NCBI RefSeq assembly: GCF_002960445.1
Contig: NZ_POJD01000459.1
Location: 1-51,575 of the forward strand
Direction: 5' to 3'
Source: Streptococcus suis
GTDB lineage: Bacteria > Bacillota > Bacilli > Lactobacillales > Streptococcaceae
Length of the DNA: 51,575 nt
Part shown: in pieces, positions 26,292-35,826 of the stretch
How the letters are laid out: the number at the start of each line of letters is the position of its first letter
How positions within the stretch are numbered: the first letter of the stretch is position 1
The notes under the pieces: model-generated
Database searches by the model: none
What the model was told of the DNA's origin: nothing
The model's input: the letters and a program-made list of their open reading frames with translations, nothing else
Position numbers and translations under genes: made by a program

Positions 26292-26712
26292 TTATCCTTC
26301 TCTTTTCTAAAATTTCGTCCAGATATGGAACTAAGTTTTTCTTATTTTTATCGGTAGGAGCTAACCATAGAAAATCTGTATGCTCTTCTGGGTCAAGAAG
26401 AATAGTTTTTGGTTGTTCAGGAAGTGTTACTTCATAGACTAGCCTTGTAAACACCGTCTGTTTTTCTTCATCAAACTGACTATCTTCATGGATAATGATC
26501 AGATTTTCCTTTTCTATCGAAATACCTGTTTCTTCAAAACACTCTCTCACTGCAGCATCACGGGGCAACTCATTCTCCTCAACACGACCACCTGGAATAT
26601 CCCAATGCTGCGGAAATACATTCGGCTCTCCACGCTTAATCTGCGAACGCTGAATAATCAAGTGACTGTCTGCAACAGTCAGCAAGACATGGGCAATCAA
26701 TTTAACTGGCAT
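26269..26712 (-). CDS. NUDIX hydrolase, copy 2 (MutT-like, divergent)
   Basis: A 147-residue NUDIX protein with box GGRVEENELPRDAAVRECFEETG and an opening typical of MutT/ADP-sugar-type members (VLLTVADSHLIIQRS). It is not close to its two neighbours and was probably acquired or diverged earlier. It lies 16 bases after the third gene and overlaps copy 1, so all three are translated from one message. Substrate unknown. Confidence 0.85.
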   Translation of the reverse strand: MPVKLIAHVLLTVADSHLIIQRSQIKRGEPNVFPQHWDIPGGRVEENELPRDAAVRECFEETGISIEKENLIIIHEDSQFDEEKQTVFTRLVYEVTLPEQPKTILLDPEEHTDFLWLAPTDKNKKNLVPYLDEILEKRRINGFQNQS

Positions 26713-26728
26713 GGTTTCCTCCGCTATT

Positions 26729-27181
26729 TTAGTTGTCTTTGTTCATAAAATGCTTTAGTTGTCCGTCCCAGTGGGCTAACTCGGTCTTAAGAAAGGCTGG
26801 ATTGAGATCTAGTTTCTCTAAGTCCGCAAAAGCAACCCATTCACACTGGCGAACAGAATTCCCTTCTTCCAGATTGGTCGCTGGATTAGACAGTGGGGTA
26901 ACTATATAGAGAAATTCAATCTGATGATAGGATTTCTCCTGTAAGGTGAACTGATTTTCAACGATGAAAGCTAGTGGTCCAACCTCCACATCAATTCCGA
27001 TTTCTTCTTTCATTTCCCGTTGCACAGCCTCTTCGGTTGTTTCACCAAGCTGAATAGCTCCACCCAAAGTGTAGTATTTCCCTTCAGGCGACTTAACGAG
27101 ATAAAGTTTCTCATCTTGTACCACCAAGCCCGTTCCACGAACACCGAAGATTTGATTGTTGTGTCTCGTTCTGAAATCCAT
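26729..27181 (-). CDS. NUDIX hydrolase, copy 3 (paralogue of copy 1)
   Basis: A 150-residue protein opening MDFRTRHNNQIFGVRGTGLV, nearly the same as copy 1, and with box GGAIQLGETTEEAVQREMKEEIG. Both end with a similar C-terminus ([11 protein letters not shown] in copy 1, HWDGQLKHFMN here). The ATG at 27181 has GGGGAG six bases ahead; a longer frame to 27253 adds an unrelated hydrophobic leader and is not preferred. It is the first gene of the three-NUDIX plus mnmG operon. Confidence 0.85.
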   Translation of the reverse strand: MDFRTRHNNQIFGVRGTGLVVQDEKLYLVKSPEGKYYTLGGAIQLGETTEEAVQREMKEEIGIDVEVGPLAFIVENQFTLQEKSYHQIEFLYIVTPLSNPATNLEEGNSVRQCEWVAFADLEKLDLNPAFLKTELAHWDGQLKHFMNKDN

Positions 27182-27285
27182 CTTCTCTCCCCAATCGCAA
27201 AAAATAGCCAAAACTCTCGAAAATTGCAGGACAAAAAAGCCTACAATTCCCATGAGCTTTGACCATCATAGTTCTTGTTAGAAAT

Positions 27286-27313
27286 ATTGTATCAAATTGT
27301 CCTGACAAGTCAA
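27286..27313 (-). promoter_or_regulatory. Promoter of the NUDIX-mnmG operon
   Basis: The minus strand has TTGACT (27308-27313), 16 bases, then TACAAT (27286-27291), giving a leader of about 100 bases before the first NUDIX gene. Confidence 0.5.
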
Positions 27314-27340
27314 GTTAAACAATCTTTACAAACCTGTCAA

Positions 27341-28657
<1,317 letters not shown>

Positions 28658-28680
28658 TTAAGAAAAACGTGAGGATAATT

Positions 28681-29352
28681 ATGACAAATTTAAAATTTCA
28701 ATCGGTCTTTGATATTATCGGGCCAGTTATGATTGGACCTTCTTCCAGCCATACAGCTGGGGCAGTCCGCATTGGGAAAATTGTGTCTTCCATCTTTGGT
28801 GATGAACCAACCGAGGTCGAATTCCAACTTTACAACTCTTTTGCCAAGACCTATCGTGGACACGGTACAGATGTGGCCTTGGTAGCAGGCATTTTAGGCA
28901 TGGATACAGACGACCCACGCATTCCTGACTCTCTAGATATTGCTCGAGAACGTGGCATCAAGGTTTACTGGCGTGTCAACAAGGACAGCAATACCCCCCA
29001 TCCCAATACCACCCGAATTATCATTAAAAATGACAAAAAGTCTATATCAGCAACGGGCGTTTCCATTGGCGGAGGCAATATTCAAGTAACGGAGCTCAAC
29101 GGCTTTTCTGTCAACCTGAATATGAATACTCCGACAATTATCATCGTTCACCAAGATGTTCCAGGTATGATTGCCAAGGTAACTGACATCTTATCAAAAT
29201 ACAATATCAACATTGCCCAAATGAACGTGACCCGTGAACAAGCTGGCGAAAAAGCTATTATGATTATCGAAGTGGATGCTCGCCAGTGTGAAAATTCTAT
29301 TGCAGAAATCGAAAAAATTCCCCATCTGCACAATGTTACCTTCTTCAACTAG
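28681..29352 (+). CDS. sdaAB: L-serine dehydratase, beta subunit
   Basis: A 223-residue subunit of the iron-sulfur serine dehydratase, which turns L-serine into pyruvate and ammonia. The N-terminal part FDIIGPVMIGPSSSHTAGAVRIG is the family signature (SSSHTAG). The C-terminal 75 residues form an ACT domain (VHQDVPGMIAKVTDILSKYNINIA). The ATG at 28681 follows AGGA; a GTG at 28669 would add four residues. It is 12 bases from sdaAA. Confidence 0.96.
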   Translation: MTNLKFQSVFDIIGPVMIGPSSSHTAGAVRIGKIVSSIFGDEPTEVEFQLYNSFAKTYRGHGTDVALVAGILGMDTDDPRIPDSLDIARERGIKVYWRVNKDSNTPHPNTTRIIIKNDKKSISATGVSIGGGNIQVTELNGFSVNLNMNTPTIIIVHQDVPGMIAKVTDILSKYNINIAQMNVTREQAGEKAIMIIEVDARQCENSIAEIEKIPHLHNVTFFN

Positions 29353-29364
29353 AAAGAGAAAGAC

Positions 29365-30237
29365 ATGTTTTATACTATCGAAGAATTAGTTCAGCAAGCC
29401 GAACAGTTTTCTGGCAATGTAGCTGAACTCATGATTGCGACTGAAATTGAGTTGACCGGTCGTAGCCGCGAAGAAATATTGACAATTATGTCAAGAAACT
29501 TGACAGTTATGAAAGCGTCGATTGTTGACGGATTAACAGAAAGCAAGTCCGTTTCTGGATTGACAGGTGGTGATGCTGCCAAGTTAGATGCTTATATGAA
29601 AAAGGGCAAGACACTGTCTGATTCCTCTATCCTATCCGCAGCAAGAAATGCTATGGCTGTCAACGAGTTAAACGCCAAAATGGGCTTGGTCTGTGCCACA
29701 CCAACTGCTGGCTCTGCTGGTTGCTTGCCTGCCGTTCTTGGTGTTGCTATTGACAAGTTAAACTTGACAGAAGAGCAACAACTTGACTTCCTCTTTACAG
29801 CTGGGGCATTTGGTCTGGTCATTGCCAACAATGCCTCCATCTCAGGTGCAGAAGGAGGCTGTCAGGCAGAAGTTGGCTCTGCCTCTGCTATGTCCGCAGC
29901 GGCACTAACCCTTGCTGCTGGAGGAAGTCCCTACCAAGCCAGCCAAGCCATCTGCTTTGTCATCAAAAATATGTTAGGCCTCATCTGTGATCCCGTTGCA
30001 GGTCTGGTAGAAGTCCCATGTGTCAAACGAAACGCCATGGGAGCAAGCTATGCCATGGTGGCTGCAGATATGGCACTGGCAGGAATTGAATCAAAAATTC
30101 CTGTAGATGAGGTTATCAATGCCATGTACCAAGTAGGCTCTGCCCTACCAACCGCCTTCCGTGAAACTGCCGAAGGAGGTCTGGCTGCCACACCAACTGG
30201 TCGCCGATTGGCACAAGAAATCTTCGGCGAAAATTGA
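29365..30237 (+). CDS. sdaAA: L-serine dehydratase, alpha subunit
   Basis: The 290-residue catalytic subunit that carries the 4Fe-4S cluster. Cysteines expected as ligands are seen in TAGSAGCLPAV, GAEGGCQAEVG, LICDPVAG and VEVPCVKRN. The enzyme is oxygen-sensitive and acts in the cytoplasm with SdaAB. A weak ribosome site (AAAGAGAAAG) precedes the ATG. Confidence 0.96.
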   Translation: MFYTIEELVQQAEQFSGNVAELMIATEIELTGRSREEILTIMSRNLTVMKASIVDGLTESKSVSGLTGGDAAKLDAYMKKGKTLSDSSILSAARNAMAVNELNAKMGLVCATPTAGSAGCLPAVLGVAIDKLNLTEEQQLDFLFTAGAFGLVIANNASISGAEGGCQAEVGSASAMSAAALTLAAGGSPYQASQAICFVIKNMLGLICDPVAGLVEVPCVKRNAMGASYAMVAADMALAGIESKIPVDEVINAMYQVGSALPTAFRETAEGGLAATPTGRRLAQEIFGEN

Positions 30238-30250
30238 CAAGGTTGTAAAT

Positions 30251-30425
30251 GAAAGAGGCTGGGTAAAAAGCCCAGCACCGCTTCTCAACGTTAGTGTCAA
30301 CATCTCAGCGCAGTGGTTGATTGGCAGATTTGTTCGTGTTTTACACTCCAAATCTGACCTAATCAACTGTGCGGGGGTGGGAAGACGAACTCTTCTATGA
30401 ATGGTCGAGTTCTTTCCCACTCCCT
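30251..30425. repeat. Composite three-hairpin intergenic repeat
   Basis: About 175 bases made of three inverted repeats. The first pairs GCTGGG (30258-30263) with CCCAGC (30271-30276). The second pairs TTGATT and CAGATTTG (30317-30332) with CAAATCTG and AATCAA (30349-30366). The third pairs GTGGGAA and GAACTC (30377-30392) with GAGTTC and TTCCCAC (30407-30420), followed by TCCCTTTTCTT. The pattern looks like repeats scattered between genes in S. suis chromosomes; this is recollection, not a search. The last hairpin may also terminate sdaAA transcripts. Confidence 0.6.
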
Positions 30426-30429
30426 TTTC

Positions 30430-31074
30430 TTATTGTTTGGTGAAAGTGAGTTTATCTAGAGTTGTATCATTGGCATCAATTTCTGTCAAGGTTAGAGTAG
30501 TACCATTCAGGGCATATGTATCTGCTTCCCCGTCAATATAGGCAAGTTTTTTATCTAAGTCGAAAATCACTTGTTCAATATCCTGGTCCCCATCATTGTC
30601 AACTTCTGTCAATGTAGCTTGATTTCCTTTTACAGTCAATGTATAGGTATCGTTGCCAGATGTTGCTGTATAAGTGCCATCTAATTCAGAAGTGTCAACC
30701 AACTTTACACCGTAACTTGACGCAAGTTGACTAGCTGAAGCTGCATTTGTTACAGCTGTCGCAGCGTTTGTTGTAGCTGTTGATGAACTTACTGTAGATG
30801 ATGAGCTTGCGGTTGCTACTACTTGCTGGTTATCGTCATCATAATCAACGATTCCAACCTGTTGCTCAATTTGGTTTTCCAAAGCCTCAAGTTTGTTTTC
30901 ATACACCTCTGCAGCGACAAAGCCAATCGTAGTAAGTGCCAAGGCACCAACTGATAATAAAATAATCGATTTCTTGCTCATACCTGCAACCTTATTTTTC
31001 ACAGATTCCCATGCACCTGTTTTTTTATTTTCTGTCACTTCAATAATTTCTTGTTGTTGATGTTTGTTTTCCAT
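30430..31074 (-). CDS. Membrane-anchored surface protein of unknown function
   Basis: A 214-residue protein of no recognised family. A cytoplasmic N-terminus of about 33 residues is followed by one membrane segment (IILLSVGALALTTIGFVAA, about 36-54), a short predicted coiled coil (YENKLEALENQIEQQVG), a Ser/Thr/Ala-rich linker (about 85-115) and an exposed domain of about 95 residues rich in D and T (VDTSELDGTYTATSG ... LTFTKQ), which looks like a small lipocalin- or DUF-type beta sheet. It lies downstream of the two-component system genes in the same direction and has a pair of direct repeats upstream that could bind the response regulator. Confidence 0.7.
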   Translation of the reverse strand: MENKHQQQEIIEVTENKKTGAWESVKNKVAGMSKKSIILLSVGALALTTIGFVAAEVYENKLEALENQIEQQVGIVDYDDDNQQVVATASSSSTVSSSTATTNAATAVTNAASASQLASSYGVKLVDTSELDGTYTATSGNDTYTLTVKGNQATLTEVDNDGDQDIEQVIFDLDKKLAYIDGEADTYALNGTTLTLTEIDANDTTLDKLTFTKQ

Positions 31075-31132
31075 TTTGTATTCCTCTGATTAAATCTATT
31101 TCTCAGCTCCTGCTGATAAGTCTATTATAGAG

Positions 31133-31181
31133 AACAATCTTGAACACTTTAGGGAAACTTTATAAACAAATCTTAAACACT
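31133..31181 (-). promoter_or_regulatory. Direct repeats upstream of the surface protein gene
   Basis: On the minus strand AGTGTTTAAGATTTGTT (31165-31181) and AGTGTTCAAGATTGTT (31133-31148) repeat 33 bases apart, three helical turns. A TATAAT (minus strand, ending near 31124) follows. OmpR-type regulators bind direct repeats on one helix face, so the adjacent response regulator is the likely ligand. Confidence 0.5.
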
Positions 31182-31187
31182 TTTAAA

Positions 31188-31856
31188 TTAAGCGTTAAGT
31201 CGATAACCTGCTCCCCATACCGTTTCAATTAAATCGGCTCCCAGTTTATCTCGCAGGCGATTGATGTGGACGGCCACTGTCGCACTATCTCCTACATAAT
31301 CATAACCCCAAATGGTTTCAAACAGATGGTCTTTCGAGAAAACACGATTGGGGTATTTTGCTAGGTAAACAAGCAGTTCAAATTCACGATTGGGTAGTTT
31401 TATTTCCTGGCCATCCAAGGTTACCTTCCAATTGTCCAAGAATATGGTCACATTGCCAACAGTCAGTTCATTACCACTATCATCCTTTGTCAATCGTTGA
31501 TAACGAGCCAAATGTGCTTTAACACGCGCCACCAGCTCCATAGGATCAAAAGGCTTGCTGATGTAGTCATCTGCTCCCAAGCCCAATCCTCTGACCACAT
31601 CCATGGTTTCCTGCTTAGAAGTGACCATCAAAATGGGGAAATCTACCTTATCGCGTAAGTCTCGACAAAGATCATAACCCGTTTTGTTTGGAAGCATGAC
31701 ATCTAAGATGAGCAAACCATAGTCTTCTTTTTTTATTTGTTCCTCAACTAGACCACCATCATGGACCAAGTCTACTTGGTAGCCCTGCATTTCCAGATAA
31801 TCTCTTTCCAAATAAGCGATTTCTACATCATCTTCCGCAATTAAAATCCGTGTCAT
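31188..31856 (-). CDS. OmpR-family response regulator
   Basis: A 222-residue regulator. The receiver domain has the acidic pair EDD near residue 8-10, the phospho-acceptor D in LLILDVMLPNKTG (about residue 53) and the lysine of YISKPFDPMELVARV (about 103). The C-terminal winged helix reads FELLVYLAKYPNRVFSKDHLFETIWG and VAVHINRLRDKLG. It overlaps the kinase gene by four bases. The signal and targets are unknown; the surface protein gene downstream is the best target candidate. Confidence 0.92.
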   Translation of the reverse strand: MTRILIAEDDVEIAYLERDYLEMQGYQVDLVHDGGLVEEQIKKEDYGLLILDVMLPNKTGYDLCRDLRDKVDFPILMVTSKQETMDVVRGLGLGADDYISKPFDPMELVARVKAHLARYQRLTKDDSGNELTVGNVTIFLDNWKVTLDGQEIKLPNREFELLVYLAKYPNRVFSKDHLFETIWGYDYVGDSATVAVHINRLRDKLGADLIETVWGAGYRLNA

Positions 31857-33235
31857 TTCATATCCTTTCTAGGTAATCTGAAGATAAATCGAAGCCCTGG
31901 AGTTGCCTCAACAGATACACTTCCTCCAAGTCTCTCAATAATATTTTTTACAATAGCTAAACCTAAACCATGCCCTTCTACCTGCTGGCGAGTATCATCT
32001 TCCCTGTAAAACTCTTCAAAAATCAAGTTCAGCTTATCGTTTGCAGTCCCTTTTCCATTATCTGTAAAGGTCCAGATAATTTCTTGCTCTTGGACATAAC
32101 CTGCAATAGCTAGTTTCAATGAACTAACATCTGCGTATTTTCGAGCATTATCAACCAAATTATCTAAAATACGGCGGAATTGGATAGGATCAATCTCAAC
32201 CGGCAGGTTTTCAGCTACATCCAACTGGAACAGAATAGCCTCATCTGCCAATTCGGCTGATTTCTCTCTGACATAGGCCTGCAAAAAGACTGCCAAATCA
32301 AGCTGCACATTATCAAACGGCATTTTATCTGTTTGTAATTGTGAAAAGGCAAATAATTTTTCCAGTAATTTCTCCATCACCTGAGATTTTTGGTAAATAA
32401 CCGTTAGATACTGATTGCGTTTTTCCTCCGTATTAGCAATGCCATCCAAAATTCCCTTGGCATAGCCTTTTATTGAAGTCAAGGGTGTCCGCAAATCGTG
32501 TGAAATATCCGCAACCATCTGGGTTCGTTTTTGCTCATACAGTCGATTTTTCTCATAGGCATCTAACAAAGAAGTCTGCATTTGATTGAACCCTTGGGTC
32601 AATTCTTCAAATTCCTTATCTCCCTGATAGGTCAATGGTACTGTATAATCTCCCTGCTGGATACGGTCTACACCGCTGTGCAATTCATCCAAAGGTCGCA
32701 TGACCACACCTAAGAGACGACGAGTAAAGAAGAAATTAAGCACCACAACAACCACGATACCTACCCCACCAACCAAGAAAAGTTGCAATAGAAAGGCTTG
32801 AAATTCCTGACTTTCCTGTTGTTCTTCCAAATCTTCTAACATGGCATACAAATAAAATATTTGACCGTTTGCTGCAATCTTTCGACTAATGACAACTTCA
32901 CCATCAACATAGGAGGTATGGGTTGTAGATGAAACCGTCACTTCTGAAAGCTCATCAGCATCATCAGTAAGGTTTGAAAATAAAATCTCTCCATTACTTT
33001 CTACATACAGTTGGGCTCCATTTAAAGATAACGCATCTGCTAAACTTGCAAAATCTGTGCCCGTAAACTTCTCTAGACTTTGTTGACTTGCTGCTGTCTT
33101 CTGACTGGTGGACTGCCAAGTCCCTTGGTTACGGTAAATACTATTCACCACATACACACTAACTCCTAACATGGCTATCAATGACAGGACCAGCATCATC
33201 ATATTCAAGCGAAATATTCGTTTCTGTAAATTCAT
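31853..33235 (-). CDS. Sensor histidine kinase
   Basis: A 460-residue kinase. There are two membrane segments (about 10-30 and 150-172) that enclose an extracellular sensor of about 120 residues, then a HAMP linker, the H-box ISHDLRTPLTSIKGYAKGI, the N-box RRILDNLVDNARKY, and the ATP-lid motifs FTDNGKG and GHGLGLAIVKNI. It pairs with the overlapping response regulator. The extracellular part has no recognised domain, so the stimulus cannot be named. Confidence 0.92.
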   Translation of the reverse strand: MNLQKRIFRLNMMMLVLSLIAMLGVSVYVVNSIYRNQGTWQSTSQKTAASQQSLEKFTGTDFASLADALSLNGAQLYVESNGEILFSNLTDDADELSEVTVSSTTHTSYVDGEVVISRKIAANGQIFYLYAMLEDLEEQQESQEFQAFLLQLFLVGGVGIVVVVVLNFFFTRRLLGVVMRPLDELHSGVDRIQQGDYTVPLTYQGDKEFEELTQGFNQMQTSLLDAYEKNRLYEQKRTQMVADISHDLRTPLTSIKGYAKGILDGIANTEEKRNQYLTVIYQKSQVMEKLLEKLFAFSQLQTDKMPFDNVQLDLAVFLQAYVREKSAELADEAILFQLDVAENLPVEIDPIQFRRILDNLVDNARKYADVSSLKLAIAGYVQEQEIIWTFTDNGKGTANDKLNLIFEEFYREDDTRQQVEGHGLGLAIVKNIIERLGGSVSVEATPGLRFIFRLPRKDMK

Positions 33236-33312
33236 TCTTCTTCTCTTCTAGTCAATTTTTCCACATTATAAGCAAATTAACAGCATTTGTAAAGTTTAGA
33301 AACTTATATAAC

Positions 33313-33337
33313 TAAAAAAGCCTAGCAAAACTAGACT
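33313..33337 (-). terminator. Terminator of the LysM/Apf-like gene
   Basis: The minus strand has AGTCTAG, loop TTTTG, CTAGGCT and TTTTTTAG, a few bases beyond the stop of the LysM protein gene. Confidence 0.75.
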
Positions 33338-33349
33338 TTCATAAATTTC

Positions 33350-33922
33350 TTAATACCAGCCGTTTGCCAACCAGAAGGCTTTAGCTGCTGACCATGAACC
33401 ATAACGTTCTGCTACATAGGCATCAGCCACACGCTCTTGGTTTTCTGGTGAGTAATCACCGTTCAAGTATGTATTAGTCAACTGATAACGACCGATGTAG
33501 ATACCATTACGCGCATCATAGCTACCGCTTGATTCCTTCATGGCAATCCATTCTTTTGCCGCTGCATCTTCAGCACTCAAGTTTGAAGTATATGAACTCG
33601 TGGTAGTGGTTGTCACTTCACTTGTTGTTGTAACTGTTTCAGCTGCTGGAGCTTGCTCCACTGGTTTTTCTTCTGTAGCAGTAGAAGCTGTTTCACCAAC
33701 TTCAATAGCCTGTCCAACATGGATTAGATTTGGATTGGAAATTTTATTTTGTTCTGCCAATTTCTCTACACTTGTATTGTATTTTGAGGCGATTGCTGAT
33801 AAGGTATCACCAGATTGTACAGTATAGGTTTCCGCGCTAACAACACCAGCAGTCAATAAGGTTGCCCCTGCTACCAAGCCAGCGATTGTTGTTTTCAAGT
33901 TTTTCTTCAATGTAATATTCAT
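33350..33922 (-). CDS. Secreted LysM protein with Apf/lysozyme-like C-terminal domain
   Basis: About 190 residues. A signal peptide ([22 protein letters not shown]) is followed by one LysM repeat ([27 protein letters not shown], about residues 33-75), a Thr/Glu/Ala-rich linker and a C-terminal domain of about 70 residues ([39 protein letters not shown]). That ending is the mark of aggregation-promoting-factor-like proteins, which resemble lytic transglycosylases with a catalytic glutamate in the KES motif. It probably binds and remodels peptidoglycan. The ATG at 33922 begins a normal signal peptide. Confidence 0.85.
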   Translation of the reverse strand: MNITLKKNLKTTIAGLVAGATLLTAGVVSAETYTVQSGDTLSAIASKYNTSVEKLAEQNKISNPNLIHVGQAIEVGETASTATEEKPVEQAPAAETVTTTSEVTTTTTSSYTSNLSAEDAAAKEWIAMKESSGSYDARNGIYIGRYQLTNTYLNGDYSPENQERVADAYVAERYGSWSAAKAFWLANGWY

Positions 33923-34005
33923 AATAGTCACATTCCTTTCTCTTATGTATCTATCATACCCTCTGACTATTACTCTCACTTTGTAAATCTATTACAAATA
34001 TTACA

Positions 34006-34022
34006 ATGACATTGTGTTTACA
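34006..34022 (-). promoter_or_regulatory. Possible WalR (VicR) box upstream of the LysM protein gene
   Basis: The minus strand reads TGTAAA, five bases, TGTCAT, followed directly by TGTAAT. The WalR consensus is TGTWAH-N5-TGTWAH, so there is one mismatch. Streptococcal LysM/murein genes are known WalR targets, which makes the match worth noting. Confidence 0.4.
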
Positions 34023-34174
34023 CTATAAAAGGTCTATTTTCGGGATTTTGGGACCCTTTTTATCAACATCATTTACAACATACTTTACAGAAATCCCTAT
34101 CTTTTTGACAGTAGCTGTAAATAAAAAGGTCACAGTGGACCTTCTTTATCATGGGCACGGAAGTGAGAAAACAA

Positions 34175-34210
34175 ATGAATGCCTAGGCTAAACCTAGACA
34201 TCTCATTCAT
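34175..34210 (-). terminator. Hairpin after the second Apf-like gene
   Basis: The minus strand pairs ATGAATG and CTAGG with CCTAG and CATTCAT, with internal mismatches, then TTTGTTTTC. A modest terminator. Confidence 0.5.
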
Positions 34211-34211
34211 A

Positions 34212-34916
34212 TCAATACCAACCATTTGCCAACCAAAACTGATAGGCTGCTGACCATGAACCATAGCGTTGCAGTACATAGGCATCTGCTACACGCTCTT
34301 GGTTTTCTGGTGAATGATCACCATTCAAATAAGCATTACTCAATTGGTACCGTCCAATGTAAATACCATTAGTAACTGTATAGCTACCACCTGATTCTTT
34401 TTGAGCAATCCATTCTTTAGCAGTTGCATCGTCAACTGCTGCACCAGTTGAAACCGTAGCTACTTGAACCTGAGCTTGAGGAGTTGAAGTAACTTCAATT
34501 ATGGATTCTTCCCTAGAGCTATCATAATATGTTTCGGTAACATCTGCCTGCTCAACATCTTTCGTCTCATCTACTGATGTTGTTACATCTGAGGATTCAA
34601 TAATTTGCGGTTCTTCAGAGGTAATTTCTATGGCTTCTACTTGTAGCGGTTGAGAGTCTGTTTCCGATTTTAACAATTTATCGTATCCTAACTCAAAAAC
34701 AGGACTGACAGTAACGTATTCTGTTGTAGACCCAGATCCACTACCAATCTTACTTATAGCATTGACCACATTATAGGGCGCATTTGACACCGCTCTTACA
34801 AGCTTGGTATAAGAATAGTTACCTGTCAACATCAGACCACATAAAATAAGAACTGAAATAACAATAACCCCTGCTATACCTTTGATAAACTTACTTATAA
34901 AACTCTTTTTCATCAA
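34212..34916 (-). CDS. Membrane-anchored Apf/lysozyme-like protein, paralogue of the LysM protein
   Basis: A 234-residue protein. One hydrophobic segment near the N-terminus (IAGVIVISVLILCGLMLTG, about 13-32) may be an anchor or a signal. There follows a variable acidic and Thr-rich region of about 125 residues with no LysM, then a C-terminal domain ([39 protein letters not shown]) nearly identical to that of the neighbouring gene. The pair probably arose by duplication and then took different cell-wall targeting regions. Confidence 0.82.
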   Translation of the reverse strand: MMKKSFISKFIKGIAGVIVISVLILCGLMLTGNYSYTKLVRAVSNAPYNVVNAISKIGSGSGSTTEYVTVSPVFELGYDKLLKSETDSQPLQVEAIEITSEEPQIIESSDVTTSVDETKDVEQADVTETYYDSSREESIIEVTSTPQAQVQVATVSTGAAVDDATAKEWIAQKESGGSYTVTNGIYIGRYQLSNAYLNGDHSPENQERVADAYVLQRYGSWSAAYQFWLANGWY

Positions 34917-35028
34917 AAAGAACTATCCTCTATCTATTTATCATAACTATTCCTATCTTACTACCATTGTATTACTTTTTATTTAAAAAAATATTACAAT
35001 TTGGTAAAACGCTTACTATTTTAAGATT

Positions 35029-35826
35029 TTAAGACTTTTTAAATAAATATAGAGTTCCTGCCAAGACAATCATAATCAGAATAGCTAGGCTATCCGTCTT
35101 CTTCCAAGCTAAAATACGGTACTTGGTCCGACCTTCTCCACCCTGATAGCCACGCGCCTCCATTGCCGTTGCCAGAGCATCAGCCCTTTTAAAGCTAGAT
35201 GCAAACAAAGGAATTAAAATTGGAATAAGGGATTTTACCTTCTGAATAAGATTGCCTTCATTAAAGTCCACTCCACGCGCCCTCTGCGCATTCATAATTC
35301 GAGTAGTATCATCCATCAAAGTAGGCACAAAACGCAAGCTCATAGACAGCATCAGTCCAATCTCATGCACAGGAACCTTAAATCGCTTTAAGGGTGCAAG
35401 CCCTGATTCAATACCATCAGCCAAACTGAGCGGTGTTGTCGTCAAGGTCAGTAGGGTTGAAAAGAAAATAATCAAAACAAAGCGAACAAAAATAATACCT
35501 GCTTGTTGCAAACTTTCTAAGGATACTTTAAAAATCCAAAACTCCCACAGAATTGTCGCCCCGGGTGTAAAGAAAACCTGGAAAAAGGTTGTAAAGAGAA
35601 TAATACCAATCATTGGTTTTAAACCATTGATAAAGAAAGACAAACGGATACGTGATAAAACAACCAAGCCCAATACAAAACCAATCAATAACGCATTTGT
35701 TACCAGATTATTGGCCCAAAAAATCATTAAGAGAAAGCCAAACATGGCTAAGAGTTTACTTCTCGGATCCAAGCGATGAAGAATAGAATTACCTGGAATA
35801 TAGCGACCCAAAATCAATTTATCCAT
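35029..35826 (-). CDS. ecfT: Energy-coupling factor transporter, membrane subunit EcfT
   Basis: A 265-residue membrane protein with about five hydrophobic segments. The coupling helices carry the two signature AR-type motifs: [11 protein letters not shown] and [16 protein letters not shown], which contact the two ATPases. It is the shared scaffold for vitamin and metal importers, with separate S components encoded elsewhere. It overlaps ecfA2 by eight bases. Confidence 0.95.
   Translation of the reverse strand: MDKLILGRYIPGNSILHRLDPRSKLLAMFGFLLMIFWANNLVTNALLIGFVLGLVVLSRIRLSFFINGLKPMIGIILFTTFFQVFFTPGATILWEFWIFKVSLESLQQAGIIFVRFVLIIFFSTLLTLTTTPLSLADGIESGLAPLKRFKVPVHEIGLMLSMSLRFVPTLMDDTTRIMNAQRARGVDFNEGNLIQKVKSLIPILIPLFASSFKRADALATAMEARGYQGGEGRTKYRILAWKKTDSLAILIMIVLAGTLYLFKKS

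Noticed and set aside
34006..34191. Small open frame on the plus strand between the two Apf-like genes
   Set aside because: No ribosome site, odd composition and it covers the upstream regulatory region and terminator of flanking genes.
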